This document shows positions 8,559 through 15,792 of a DNA stretch of 64,000 nucleotides, in pieces. The translations under genes were made by a program, and so were the position numbers. Positions within the stretch are counted from its first letter, which is position 1. Each line of letters opens with the position of its first letter. Origin of the DNA: Dulcicalothrix desertica PCC 7102 (GTDB taxonomy: Bacteria; Cyanobacteriota; Cyanobacteriia; Cyanobacteriales; Nostocaceae); the NCBI RefSeq assembly GCF_003991905.1, contig NZ_RSCL01000001.1:620654-684653 (forward strand), read 5' to 3'. The notes under the pieces were generated by a model. The model was not told where the DNA came from. It searched no databases and saw nothing but the letters and a program-made list of their open reading frames with translations.

Positions 8559-9027
8559 ATGCCTACACATGATATTATAGATAATCGCAATCAAAAGTTA
8601 GTAGACCAAATTAAGCGCATACTCGACTCATCCGAAGCAGCGCATTTTGCTGTAGGTTACTTTTTTCTTTCTGGCTTTACCGCTATTGCAGAACGTCTTA
8701 CCAATATTAAAGAACTACGCTTATTAATTGGCAATACTAGCAACCGCGAAACTATCGAACAAATTGCCCAAGGATACCGAAGATTAGAATTAATTGAGGA
8801 TAAAATCGAAAGTCAATATTTTAGAAAAAGCCTTTCGCTTGAGTGTGAACCAAGCTGTCAACCGCGAGCTAAATAAATTACGTCGAGATGGCTTTACAGG
8901 TAAAGAATTATTTAACCAGCTAATACTAATTTACCGTCAACATAACATGCACGAGTTACAAGATAATAGCTTGCCCATACTATCTCAACCAATTCCCTTT
9001 ATTGTTTGTAGTGAAGGCTTAGTGTAA
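8559..9027 (+). pseudogene. PLD-domain helicase gene reduced to its two ends
   Basis: The first segment (8559-8876) encodes DIIDNRNQKLVDQIKRIL, then SSEAAHFAVGYFFLSGF and LRLLIGNTSNRETIEQIAQG. This is the N-terminal phospholipase D-like part of large SNF2-type helicases found with Eco57I-like methyltransferases. A second frame (about 8820-9027) supplies AFRLSVNQAVNRELNKLRR and the ending PIPFIVCSEGLV, the usual C-terminus. The ATPase and helicase domains between them are gone, and the junction is frameshifted. A complete protein would be near 1000 residues. This is a remnant of a defence-type module with the methyltransferase upstream. Confidence 0.7.
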
Positions 9028-9120
9028 TAGTTACTTTATACTTGTGATATCATAACTAACGAAGAGGGATTATTCCCTTATATATACATTAATGATTTTG
9101 TGTCCTTGGCAATAAGTAAA

Positions 9121-9357
9121 ATGACTACTCAAAAGCTAACGCTTGAAATATCAGAATCACTCTTTGAGGAATTACACCGCTTTGCAGAACTAACTGGTCA
9201 ATCTGTAGAATCTTTGGCTCTACAAAGTATTACAAGCAGTTTACCCGACTTTGGCAAGAAAGTATATAACCTTGATGACTTATTATCACAGGTAACAGCA
9301 GATAATTTGCACGGTGAAATCTATAGTGGAGAACCAGTAGGTCGTGAAATCTTCTGA
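9121..9357 (+). CDS. Antitoxin of MazF-type pair
   Basis: A 78-residue protein starting MTTQKLTLEISESLFEELHR. The N-terminal KLTLEISESLFEELHRFAEL has the look of a ribbon-helix-helix DNA-binding domain. The acidic C-terminus, ending SGEPVGREIF, would bind the toxin. A GTG at 9100 would add seven residues. The gene overlaps the toxin gene by 14 bases, as in many such operons. The pair lies directly downstream of the decayed helicase and could have served to stabilise that island, which is inference. Confidence 0.75.
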   Translation: MTTQKLTLEISESLFEELHRFAELTGQSVESLALQSITSSLPDFGKKVYNLDDLLSQVTADNLHGEIYSGEPVGREIF

Positions 9358-9709
9358 TTCATCTGATTCAATAATTTACATTCCTACACAGGGTGATATA
9401 GTTTGGATAAATTTTACACCCCAAGTTGGACGAGAACAAGCAGGTAGACGACCTGCACTCGCAGTTTCGCCATTTAAATATAATAGGCGAGTTGGATTAG
9501 CTTTAGTATGTCCCATCACTACAAAAGTTAAGGGATATCCTTTTGAGGTAGCAATTCCAGAAAATTTAGCGGTATCAGGGGTCGTGTTAGCCGACCAGGT
9601 AAAATCATTTGACTGGCAAGAAAGAAATGCTGAGTTTGCTTGTAAAGCACCACCCGAAGTAACCGTTGAAGTTATTACTATACTCAGAACTTTAATGCCT
9701 CTACCATAA
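9344..9709 (+). CDS. MazF/PemK-type mRNA interferase
   Basis: A 121-residue toxin of the MazF/PemK family, sequence-specific ribonucleases with an SH3-like barrel. The family motifs are present: GDIVWINFTPQVGREQAGRRPALAV at residues 18-42 in pieces, then VCPITTKVKGYPFEV and the DQVKSFDW loop. The start is GTG, inside the antitoxin gene. The length equals that of the ChpB/MazF group. Nothing suggests inactivation. Confidence 0.9.
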   Translation: MKSSDSSDSIIYIPTQGDIVWINFTPQVGREQAGRRPALAVSPFKYNRRVGLALVCPITTKVKGYPFEVAIPENLAVSGVVLADQVKSFDWQERNAEFACKAPPEVTVEVITILRTLMPLP

Positions 9710-9714
9710 GTTAT

Positions 9715-9767
9715 ACTCAGCACTCAGTACTCAGCACTCAGCACTCAGTACTCAGCACTCAGCACTA
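9715..9767. repeat. Heptamer STRR, CAGCACT/CAGTACT
   Basis: Seven consecutive copies of a seven-base unit alternate between CAGCACT and CAGTACT. Short tandemly repeated heptamers of this kind are scattered through heterocyst-forming cyanobacterial genomes. The copy lies between the toxin gene and chlD. The complementary words GAGTGCTGAGTGATGAGTG recur at 30187-30205, where they include a start codon. Confidence 0.8.
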
Positions 9768-9807
9768 TTCTGGTATGCTTAAAGCCGATAAGATAATTAT
9801 TTAAGCT

Positions 9808-11865
9808 ATGCCAGCGTCTATTCAACCTACTATTACGGCTTTTCCCCTGGCTGCTGTTGTTGGTCAGGAAGCTATTAAACTAGCTTTATTATTGGCAGCA
9901 GTTGACCCTGGACTTGGGGGAGTTGCTATTGCTGGTCGTCGCGGTACGGCAAAGTCAGTAATGGCACGCGCTATTCATGCTTTGCTGCCTCCTATTGAAG
10001 TGGTTAAGGGGGGGATAAGTAATTGTGACCCTAGTCGTCCTGAAGAGTGGGATGATATTCTTGTTCCACAGGCATCTTGCCTGTTACTGGAAGACTCTAA
10101 GGATGCCCGTTCCACAAGAGAGACAGAAATTATTCCGGCGCCTTTTGTACAGATACCTCTTGGCACTACTGAAGATAGGCTATTAGGTTCTGTTGATGTC
10201 GAAGAGTCGGTAAAACAAGGCGCCACCATATTTCAACCTGGTTTACTAGCTGCTGCACATCGGGGAGTTTTATATGTTGATGAAATTAACTTACTTGATG
10301 ACCAAATAAGTAACCAGCTATTAACTGTATTATCTGATGGGCGTAACCAAATTGAACGTGAGGGTATTAGTTTTCAACACCCTTGTAGACCGTTGTTTAT
10401 TGCAACTTATAACCCAGAAGAAGGAGACTTACGCGAACACCTTCTTGACCGTATTGCTATAGTTCTTTCTGCTAGTGGTGTACTTGGTTTAGACCAACGT
10501 GTAGAAGCAGTTGAGCAAGCTATATCTTATTCCCGTTCTCCTCAAGAGTTTTTACAGCAGTATAGCGAAGATATTGATAGCATTAAAACTCAAATTATTT
10601 TGGCGCGCGAGTGGCTCAAAGAAGTCACTATTACTCATGAGCAAATAGCTTATTTAGTAGATGAGGCAGTTCGCGCACAAGTACAAGGACACCGCGCGGA
10701 GTTATTTGCTGTACGAGTCGCAAAAGCTGCTGCTGCTTTAGAAGGACGTAATAAAGTTACAGCAGAAGATTTAAAGCGTGCGGTGGAATTAGTAATAGTG
10801 CCAAGAGCAACTGTTGTTCAAACACCACCACCCGACCAACCACCACCTCCTCCCCCACCACCACCACAAAGCCAAGACGAGGAAGATAACCAAGAGCAGG
10901 AACAGGAAGAAGAAGAGGAAGAAGAAGAAAACGAAGACCAAGAACAACCTGAGCAAGAACCCCCAGGTATTCCCGAAGAGTTTATTTTTGACCCAGAGGG
11001 AGTAATTCTTGATGATAGTGTGTTGTATTTTGCCCAAATGGCACAACGTCAAGGTAAGTCAGGAAGTCGCAATGCGATATTTTCTGATGACCGAGGACGT
11101 TACGTTAAGCCAATGTTGCCTAAAGGTAAAGTTAAACGTATTGCTGTTGATGCCACTTTACGTGCTGCGGCGCCATATCAAAAAGCCCGTAGAGAAAGAC
11201 AACCAAATCGTAAAGTCGTTGTTGAACAGGGTGATATGCGTTCTAAACGGTTAGTTCGTAAAGCAGGCGCCTTAGTTGTATTTATAGTAGATGCATCTGG
11301 TTCAATGGCGTTAAACAGAATGCAGTCGGCAAAAGGCGCCGTCATGCAATTACTAACCGAAGCGTATCAAAACCGTGACCAAATATCATTAATACCTTTT
11401 AGAGGTGAACAAGCAGAAGTGCTATTACCTCCCACTCGTTCAATAGCACTTGCACGTAACCGTTTAGAAAGATTACCTTGTGGTGGTGGTTCGCCATTAG
11501 CACACGGACTAACTCAAGCTGTACGTGTAGGAATGAACGCTCAAATGAGTGGTGATATTGGGCAAGTAGTTCTAGTCGCAATTACTGATGGTCGTGGTAA
11601 CATTCCCCTCTCACGTTCATTAGGAGAACCGCAAGACCCAGACCGAAAACCTGATATCAAAGCTGAATTATTAGACATTGCAGGACGAATCCGCGCCCTT
11701 GGAATGCAGCTTTTAGTAATAGATACCGAAAGTAAATTTGTCTCAACAGGCTTCGCAAAAGAATTAGCGACTGTTTCAGGTGGTAAATATTATCACCTAC
11801 CTAAAGCTACCGACCAAGCCATCGCCGCAATGACAAAAGGCGCCATTGCCGATTTAAGACGCTAA
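9808..11865 (+). CDS. chlD: Magnesium chelatase subunit D
   Basis: ChlD is one of three subunits that insert magnesium into protoporphyrin IX, the first committed step of chlorophyll synthesis. The N-terminal AAA+ domain has the P-loop [10 protein letters not shown] (43-52) and [13 protein letters not shown] (154-166). A linker of prolines then acidic residues fills about 339-386. The C-terminal integrin-I domain has the metal site DASGSM (495-500). Residues about 84-105 are not in the family pattern: WDD should run almost directly into TEIIPAPF, but a palindromic repeat is inserted in frame there. All other motifs are intact, so the protein is probably functional. Confidence 0.96.
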   Translation: MPASIQPTITAFPLAAVVGQEAIKLALLLAAVDPGLGGVAIAGRRGTAKSVMARAIHALLPPIEVVKGGISNCDPSRPEEWDDILVPQASCLLLEDSKDARSTRETEIIPAPFVQIPLGTTEDRLLGSVDVEESVKQGATIFQPGLLAAAHRGVLYVDEINLLDDQISNQLLTVLSDGRNQIEREGISFQHPCRPLFIATYNPEEGDLREHLLDRIAIVLSASGVLGLDQRVEAVEQAISYSRSPQEFLQQYSEDIDSIKTQIILAREWLKEVTITHEQIAYLVDEAVRAQVQGHRAELFAVRVAKAAAALEGRNKVTAEDLKRAVELVIVPRATVVQTPPPDQPPPPPPPPPQSQDEEDNQEQEQEEEEEEEENEDQEQPEQEPPGIPEEFIFDPEGVILDDSVLYFAQMAQRQGKSGSRNAIFSDDRGRYVKPMLPKGKVKRIAVDATLRAAAPYQKARRERQPNRKVVVEQGDMRSKRLVRKAGALVVFIVDASGSMALNRMQSAKGAVMQLLTEAYQNRDQISLIPFRGEQAEVLLPPTRSIALARNRLERLPCGGGSPLAHGLTQAVRVGMNAQMSGDIGQVVLVAITDGRGNIPLSRSLGEPQDPDRKPDIKAELLDIAGRIRALGMQLLVIDTESKFVSTGFAKELATVSGGKYYHLPKATDQAIAAMTKGAIADLRR
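10059..10120. repeat. Palindromic repeat inserted in frame in chlD
   Basis: Two diverged inverted copies of the CTTGTGGAACGGGCATCCTT word face each other: CTTGTTCCACAGGCATCTTG on the left, and AAGGATGCCCGTTCCACAAG on the right. They add about 20 codons ([20 protein letters not shown]) between two conserved chlD motifs. Free copies lie at 1664, 4622, 46555 and 48640. Confidence 0.7.
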
Positions 11866-11874
11866 AATTGATGA

Positions 11875-11904
11875 TGTAGAGACGTTACATGTAACGTCTC
11901 TACA
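11875..11904. repeat. Perfect 30-bp palindrome after chlD
   Basis: TGTAGAGACGTTACA is followed directly by its exact reverse complement. It belongs to the GTAGAGACG repeat family and sits ten bases past the chlD stop. It could act as a transcription stop or RNA stability hairpin, but no U-run follows. Confidence 0.7.
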
Positions 11905-11940
11905 ATGTAATGTAATTTATTAATCGCAATTACTAAAAAA

Positions 11941-12936
11941 TTGGTACGACAAGACTACTACCCCTTAAGCGTGGCGCCAATGATGGACCACACAGACCGT
12001 CATTTTCGGTATTTCATGCGGCAGATAACAAAAAAGACTCTGCTATATACCGAAATGGTTACAAGTGCAGCAATATTACACGGTGATAAAGAACGTCTTT
12101 TAGGATTTTCAACCGAAGAAAAACCCCTAGTTCTCCAAGTTGGTGGTGATAACCCAGCACAACTTGCCGAATGTGCCCGTATCGCATCCGATATGGGGTA
12201 TGACGAAATTAATCTAAATGTTGGTTGCCCTAGTAGTCGAGTTCAAGATGGTAACTTCGGCGCCTGTTTAATGGCAAAACCTCACAAAGTAGCTGACTGT
12301 GTAGCAGCAATGATTGATGCTGCTAATATTCCTGTAAGCGTCAAGCATCGTATTGGTGTCGATGAAATAGACTCCTACGAGGATATGGCAAACTTTGTCA
12401 GTATTATTGCTTCTGCTGGATGCCGTATATTTAATGTTCACGCCCGTAAAGCTTGGTTAAAAGGTTTAAGTCCAAAAGAAAACCGTGATATTCCACCTTT
12501 ACGTTACTCAGATGTTCATCGTCTTAAAGCAGAATTTCCACACTTATTTATTGAAATTAACGGCGGATTTTTAAATCTAGAACAGGTTCGCACGCAATTA
12601 AAATCAGTTGATGCGGTTATGATTGGACGTGCAGCTTATGATAACCCTTATATATTTGCCTCTGCCGACTCACTCATTTACAGAGAAAATACTCCGGCGC
12701 CAACACGTCATCAAATTGTAGAAGCAATGTTTCCCTATATAGATTTAGGGGCAGCAAAAGGATTGAAACTTAATAAAATCACTCGTCACATGCTGCAATT
12801 ATTTGCTGGACAACCAGGTAGTCGCGCGTGGAAACAGCATTTAACAGAATATTCTTGTCGTGAAGGTGCATCATCACAAGTTGTCGCACAAGCACTTGCT
12901 TTAGTACCAATTAAACAGCTTGAGGCAATTCATTAG
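11941..12936 (+). CDS. dusA: tRNA-dihydrouridine(20/20a) synthase
   Basis: DusA reduces uridine 20 and 20a in the tRNA D-loop using FMN and NADPH. The N-terminal SVAPMMDHTDRHFRY, the catalytic-Cys motif NLNVGCPSSRVQDGNFGACL and the phosphate-binding VMIGRAAYDNP are all present. LPxYAPMTRHM-like text appears as LNKITRHMLQLFAG. The start is TTG at 11941, since the first ATG lies inside the SVAPMMD motif. The 331-residue length is normal. The 3' end overlaps the XRE regulator on the other strand by 26 bases. Confidence 0.93.
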   Translation: MVRQDYYPLSVAPMMDHTDRHFRYFMRQITKKTLLYTEMVTSAAILHGDKERLLGFSTEEKPLVLQVGGDNPAQLAECARIASDMGYDEINLNVGCPSSRVQDGNFGACLMAKPHKVADCVAAMIDAANIPVSVKHRIGVDEIDSYEDMANFVSIIASAGCRIFNVHARKAWLKGLSPKENRDIPPLRYSDVHRLKAEFPHLFIEINGGFLNLEQVRTQLKSVDAVMIGRAAYDNPYIFASADSLIYRENTPAPTRHQIVEAMFPYIDLGAAKGLKLNKITRHMLQLFAGQPGSRAWKQHLTEYSCREGASSQVVAQALALVPIKQLEAIH

Positions 12937-13294
12937 TACTAGAAGTTTTTAAATTATTCTTTGCCAAAGAGTCAGCAATTAATCGTAAAACCTCAACTTG
13001 TTCTTCAGGCGCGGCTTGAACCACCATAGTTCGTAAACTGGCGCCGGAGTCGGTCTTTACGCCAAATAATTCACATAAATACCAAGTTCTTGCATCTTGG
13101 GGCAGTACTAGGAGTAGAGCAATAAGCTTCGCGGCTCCTAGGTCAGCTTTTCCATGACGAAAGCGCGAAAGAATAACTCTTGAAATGCCAGCATCAGCAG
13201 CTACTTTTGTCGCATTCAAATTGAAGCGGTTCATCATTTCGTCGAACAACTGCCAGTGCGATTCAAAATTTTCCTGCGTTATAAAACTTTGCAT
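12911..13294 (-). CDS. XRE-type helix-turn-helix regulator
   Basis: A 127-residue protein with a helix-turn-helix at about residues 25-60: FNLNATKVAADAGISRVILS followed by RFRHGKADL. The C-terminal part (PEEQVEVLRLIADSLAKN) is helical and probably dimerises. Its upstream region (13305-13345) holds overlapping inverted words (TGTATAG, CTATAC, GTATAC, GATACAA), which could be its own operator and promoter. The target genes are unknown. Similar small regulators are common in heterocystous cyanobacteria. Confidence 0.8.
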   Translation of the reverse strand: MQSFITQENFESHWQLFDEMMNRFNLNATKVAADAGISRVILSRFRHGKADLGAAKLIALLLVLPQDARTWYLCELFGVKTDSGASLRTMVVQAAPEEQVEVLRLIADSLAKNNLKTSSTNELPQAV

Positions 13295-13302
13295 TTTTTA
13301 TA

Positions 13303-13347
13303 TTGTATAGTTATCTATACGCTGTATACTAAGCGATACAATAGAAA
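13303..13347. promoter_or_regulatory. Possible operator of the XRE regulator
   Basis: TTGTATAGTTATCTATACGC contains TGTATAG and CTATACG as imperfect mirror halves, then TGTATACT and CGATACAATAG follow. The arrangement just upstream of a regulator start fits autoregulation. This is inference from symmetry alone. Confidence 0.35.
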
Positions 13348-13592
13348 GTAGCGATATACGGCTAATCCAATCGTACCAAACGATTCACAATTTTGCCTAA
13401 ATCGTCATCAGACATAAGTGGACAGTTTGAGAGTGTTTGTTAACAACCTCTTGTCCTCTTGCTGCCCCCAATTAAAAGCGGAAGGCGCCCAACATTTTAA
13501 TAATCGTTAATTAACGTCTCCGTATTATTACCGCAAAATTTTTATTCGGCAAGTCAAGAGCGAATCATTATGCATTATTAGAGGTGTCACTT

Positions 13593-14366
13593 ATGAATAC
13601 TACATCTACTAAAGATTTCAACAGAAATTCTGTTTCAGTTAAAGCGCGCCTTTTTCCAGCTAAAGAGCCAGGAGGTAGATACTGGACTGGAAACAAGATT
13701 AGGAAATCCTCGAACACAAATATATCTTCTAGGAAAAATGATGATGCGAAATTCCTAGAGGATAAGCAAGACCTCGATATATCCTCTAGGAAAATAGATG
13801 GCGCGAAATTCCTAGAGGATAAGCAAGACCTCGATATATCCTCTAGGAAAATAGATGGCGCGGAATTCCTAGAGGATATACAAGACCTCGATATATCCTC
13901 TAGGAAAATAGATGGCGCGGAATTCCTAGAGGATAAGCAAGACTCAAATATATCCTCTAGGAAAATAGATGGCGCGGAATTCCTAGAGGATAAACAAGAC
14001 TCAAATATATCCTCTAGGAAAAATGATGATGCGGAATTCCTAGAGGATAAGCAAGACATCAATATATCCTCTAGGAAAATAGATGGCGCGGAATTCCTAG
14101 AGGATAAACAAGACTCAAATATATCCTCTAGGAAAAAGCGGCGCCTAAAGGGTGACGGTAGTGGATGTATATATTACCGGACTTCTATTAAAAATGGTAA
14201 AGAATATCACGAAGCGTACTTTCAGTATGAATTTTGGAAAAAAGGAGACTGCTTATCAAAATCTTCTAGGTATATTCCTAAGAAATTACTAAAGGTAGTT
14301 CAAGAGTTAAATCAATGTAAGGCGCCTGTTCGGGAAATTTTGGCAGTTCTAGGAGAAATATTGTAG
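13593..14366 (+). CDS. Repeat-containing protein with conserved C-terminal domain
   Basis: A 257-residue protein in three parts. Residues 1-43 are basic and unremarkable. Residues 44-176 are seven copies of a 19-residue unit with consensus ISSRKIDGAEFLEDKQDSN. The last 80 residues (GDGSGCIYYRTSIKNGKEYH, then YIPKKLLKVVQELNQCKAPV) resemble a domain seen in other small cyanobacterial proteins, probably nucleic-acid associated. ATG 13593 is preceded by GAGG; a GTG at 13584 is less likely. The repeat DNA can fold into hairpins, so the middle may be an expanded palindromic repeat rather than selected protein. Confidence 0.65.
   Translation: MNTTSTKDFNRNSVSVKARLFPAKEPGGRYWTGNKIRKSSNTNISSRKNDDAKFLEDKQDLDISSRKIDGAKFLEDKQDLDISSRKIDGAEFLEDIQDLDISSRKIDGAEFLEDKQDSNISSRKIDGAEFLEDKQDSNISSRKNDDAEFLEDKQDINISSRKIDGAEFLEDKQDSNISSRKKRRLKGDGSGCIYYRTSIKNGKEYHEAYFQYEFWKKGDCLSKSSRYIPKKLLKVVQELNQCKAPVREILAVLGEIL
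13722..14120. repeat. Seven 57-bp tandem repeats, each hairpin-forming
   Basis: Exactly seven units of 57 bp occur, plus a partial eighth at 14121-14135. Each unit contains TATCCTCTAGGAA, and the next TTCCTAGAGGATA is its perfect 13-base reverse complement. Every unit can therefore form a stem with either neighbour arm. Units differ by a few bases (for example GGCGCGGAATTC against ATGATGCGGAATTC). There are no variable spacers, which rules out CRISPR. Confidence 0.9.
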
Positions 14367-14408
14367 CACTGCCCACCTTACTATTGATGTGGTAATTGCA
14401 ATCAAGAT

Positions 14409-14993
14409 TTAATTACCAAGTTCTGTAACTTGTGATTCTGGTAAACCTGTTATTTGCGCTACCTGTTCCACAGGTATTCCTTGCTTGAGTAAATTTGCTG
14501 CAACTTGCTTTAATTGAGACTCAGCATTATCCGCACGCAGTTTTTCTTGTTCAGCACGTTGTTCCTGTTGTTCGGCACGTTGTTTTTCAAGTTCTGCAAT
14601 TTCTTCAGAGTTTGGTAATAACTGCCCATCCAAGGTTGCCCAGCGTAACCAAGTGATATTATTTATACCTTTATAGTTACCTTGCCATCGTACTAGTGTT
14701 AAACCGAGTACTTGACTGACTAGCTGACCTTGCGCGTTTGGATATATTGGCTGATATGTTTTACTGTGGAATGAGAATCCTGCCAAGTCACTTGGATCAA
14801 AAGGATTAAACCAAAAATACTCAGGTACACGCATTTTGTTATGATAAAGAATTTTTTTCTCATCTTTATCTGTAGCTGCTGTACTACTAGAAAGTAGCTC
14901 AATAATAATATCTGGTGCTTTGCCTTCCTCCCAAGTATTACTCCACTTTTTATTGAGAAAGGTAACAAAAAACTTGAATTCGGCAAAAAGTTG
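14409..14993 (-). pseudogene. Uma2-family endonuclease, 5'-truncated
   Basis: The open frame runs from a stop at 14994-14996 to 14409 and encodes the C-terminal two thirds of a Uma2 protein. WEEGKAPDIIIELLSSSTA carries the catalytic-type Glu, followed by KILYHNKMRVPEYFWFNPFD. A Gln- and Glu-rich coiled coil and the tail GIPVEQVAQITGLPESQV follow. The N-terminal third and any natural start are missing; the first ATG (14834) is already past the active site. An internal restart is unlikely to give an active enzyme. Confidence 0.7.
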
Positions 14994-15032
14994 TTATTAC
15001 CTTATTTACGATTATAAACTGCTTTATATATT

Positions 15033-15740
15033 TCACCTTTGCTGAAATCGCATAAAAACGGCGCCAAACAAAATTCCAATTCCATGCGTCCAATAACCTA
15101 TACTCCATTGGTTAACACCATTGGGCGGAATATCTAAACTACCTATTCCATAAAATAGTTGTTGAATAAACCACCAAAATAAATACAAAAAAGCAGGTAT
15201 TTCTACAGGAATAAATACAACTAGTAAAGGTAACACTGAATCTATTTTAACTTTAGGAAATTTATATATGTATGCTCCTAAGCACGCAGCTACGGCGCCA
15301 TTCGCTCCAATTAACGGTACTGCTAAATTTGGTTCTACGAATATTTGTACTATAGTTGTTAATATTCCGGCTCCCAGATAAAGAGCTAAGAAGCGCACCG
15401 GAGCGAGTACTTTTTCGAGAGTGCTACCAAATACCCATAAAAACAGCATATTTCCCAATATTTGGGCAAAACTGCCATGCAGAAACATTCCTGCTAGTAA
15501 GGACGTCGAACGTATTATGATGGCTATGCTTGCTGCTGCATTACCTGATGCGGTACTTGCCATTGCACCCGATATTTCTGCAGGCGCTACTCCCCAAGCA
15601 TTAATAAAATATCCTAGTTCTCCTGACAGTTCGAGCTTTAGTTCGTATAAAAATAAAGCGATGTTTAAACCAATTAAGCTCCAGATCGCTAACGGCTTGG
15701 CGCGCGTAAACAAGAATACATTATCGCTAACAGGAATCAT
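15033..15740 (-). CDS. Rhomboid-family membrane protein lacking catalytic Ser
   Basis: A 235-residue protein with about six or seven membrane spans and the rhomboid layout. The second-span region GSFAQILGNMLFLWVFG has Gln where active rhomboids have His. The motif that should be GASG is GANG (residues 145-148), so the nucleophilic Ser is Asn147. The last-span His is kept (WTHGIGILFG, His219). Two of three key residues are therefore lost, and the protein is probably a pseudoprotease. It diverges from the TPR kinase gene with 52 bases between starts. Binding rather than cutting of membrane proteins is inference. Confidence 0.85.
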   Translation of the reverse strand: MIPVSDNVFLFTRAKPLAIWSLIGLNIALFLYELKLELSGELGYFINAWGVAPAEISGAMASTASGNAAASIAIIIRSTSLLAGMFLHGSFAQILGNMLFLWVFGSTLEKVLAPVRFLALYLGAGILTTIVQIFVEPNLAVPLIGANGAVAACLGAYIYKFPKVKIDSVLPLLVVFIPVEIPAFLYLFWWFIQQLFYGIGSLDIPPNGVNQWSIGYWTHGIGILFGAVFMRFQQR

Positions 15741-15792
15741 AAAATTGAGTATGTCAATATTAAAATTAGATGTATCGCATTAATTAAAGCAA

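Noticed and set aside
10789-11254. Frames opposite or beside the Pro/Glu-rich chlD linker
   Set aside because: Low-complexity shadows of the linker codons.
13568-14062. 164-codon frame on the minus strand
   Set aside because: It is the mirror of the palindromic 57-bp array, so both strands stay open. The plus frame has the conserved C-terminal domain and a ribosome-binding site.
13722-14120. CRISPR array
   Set aside because: The 57-bp units are contiguous with no unique spacers, and there are no cas genes.
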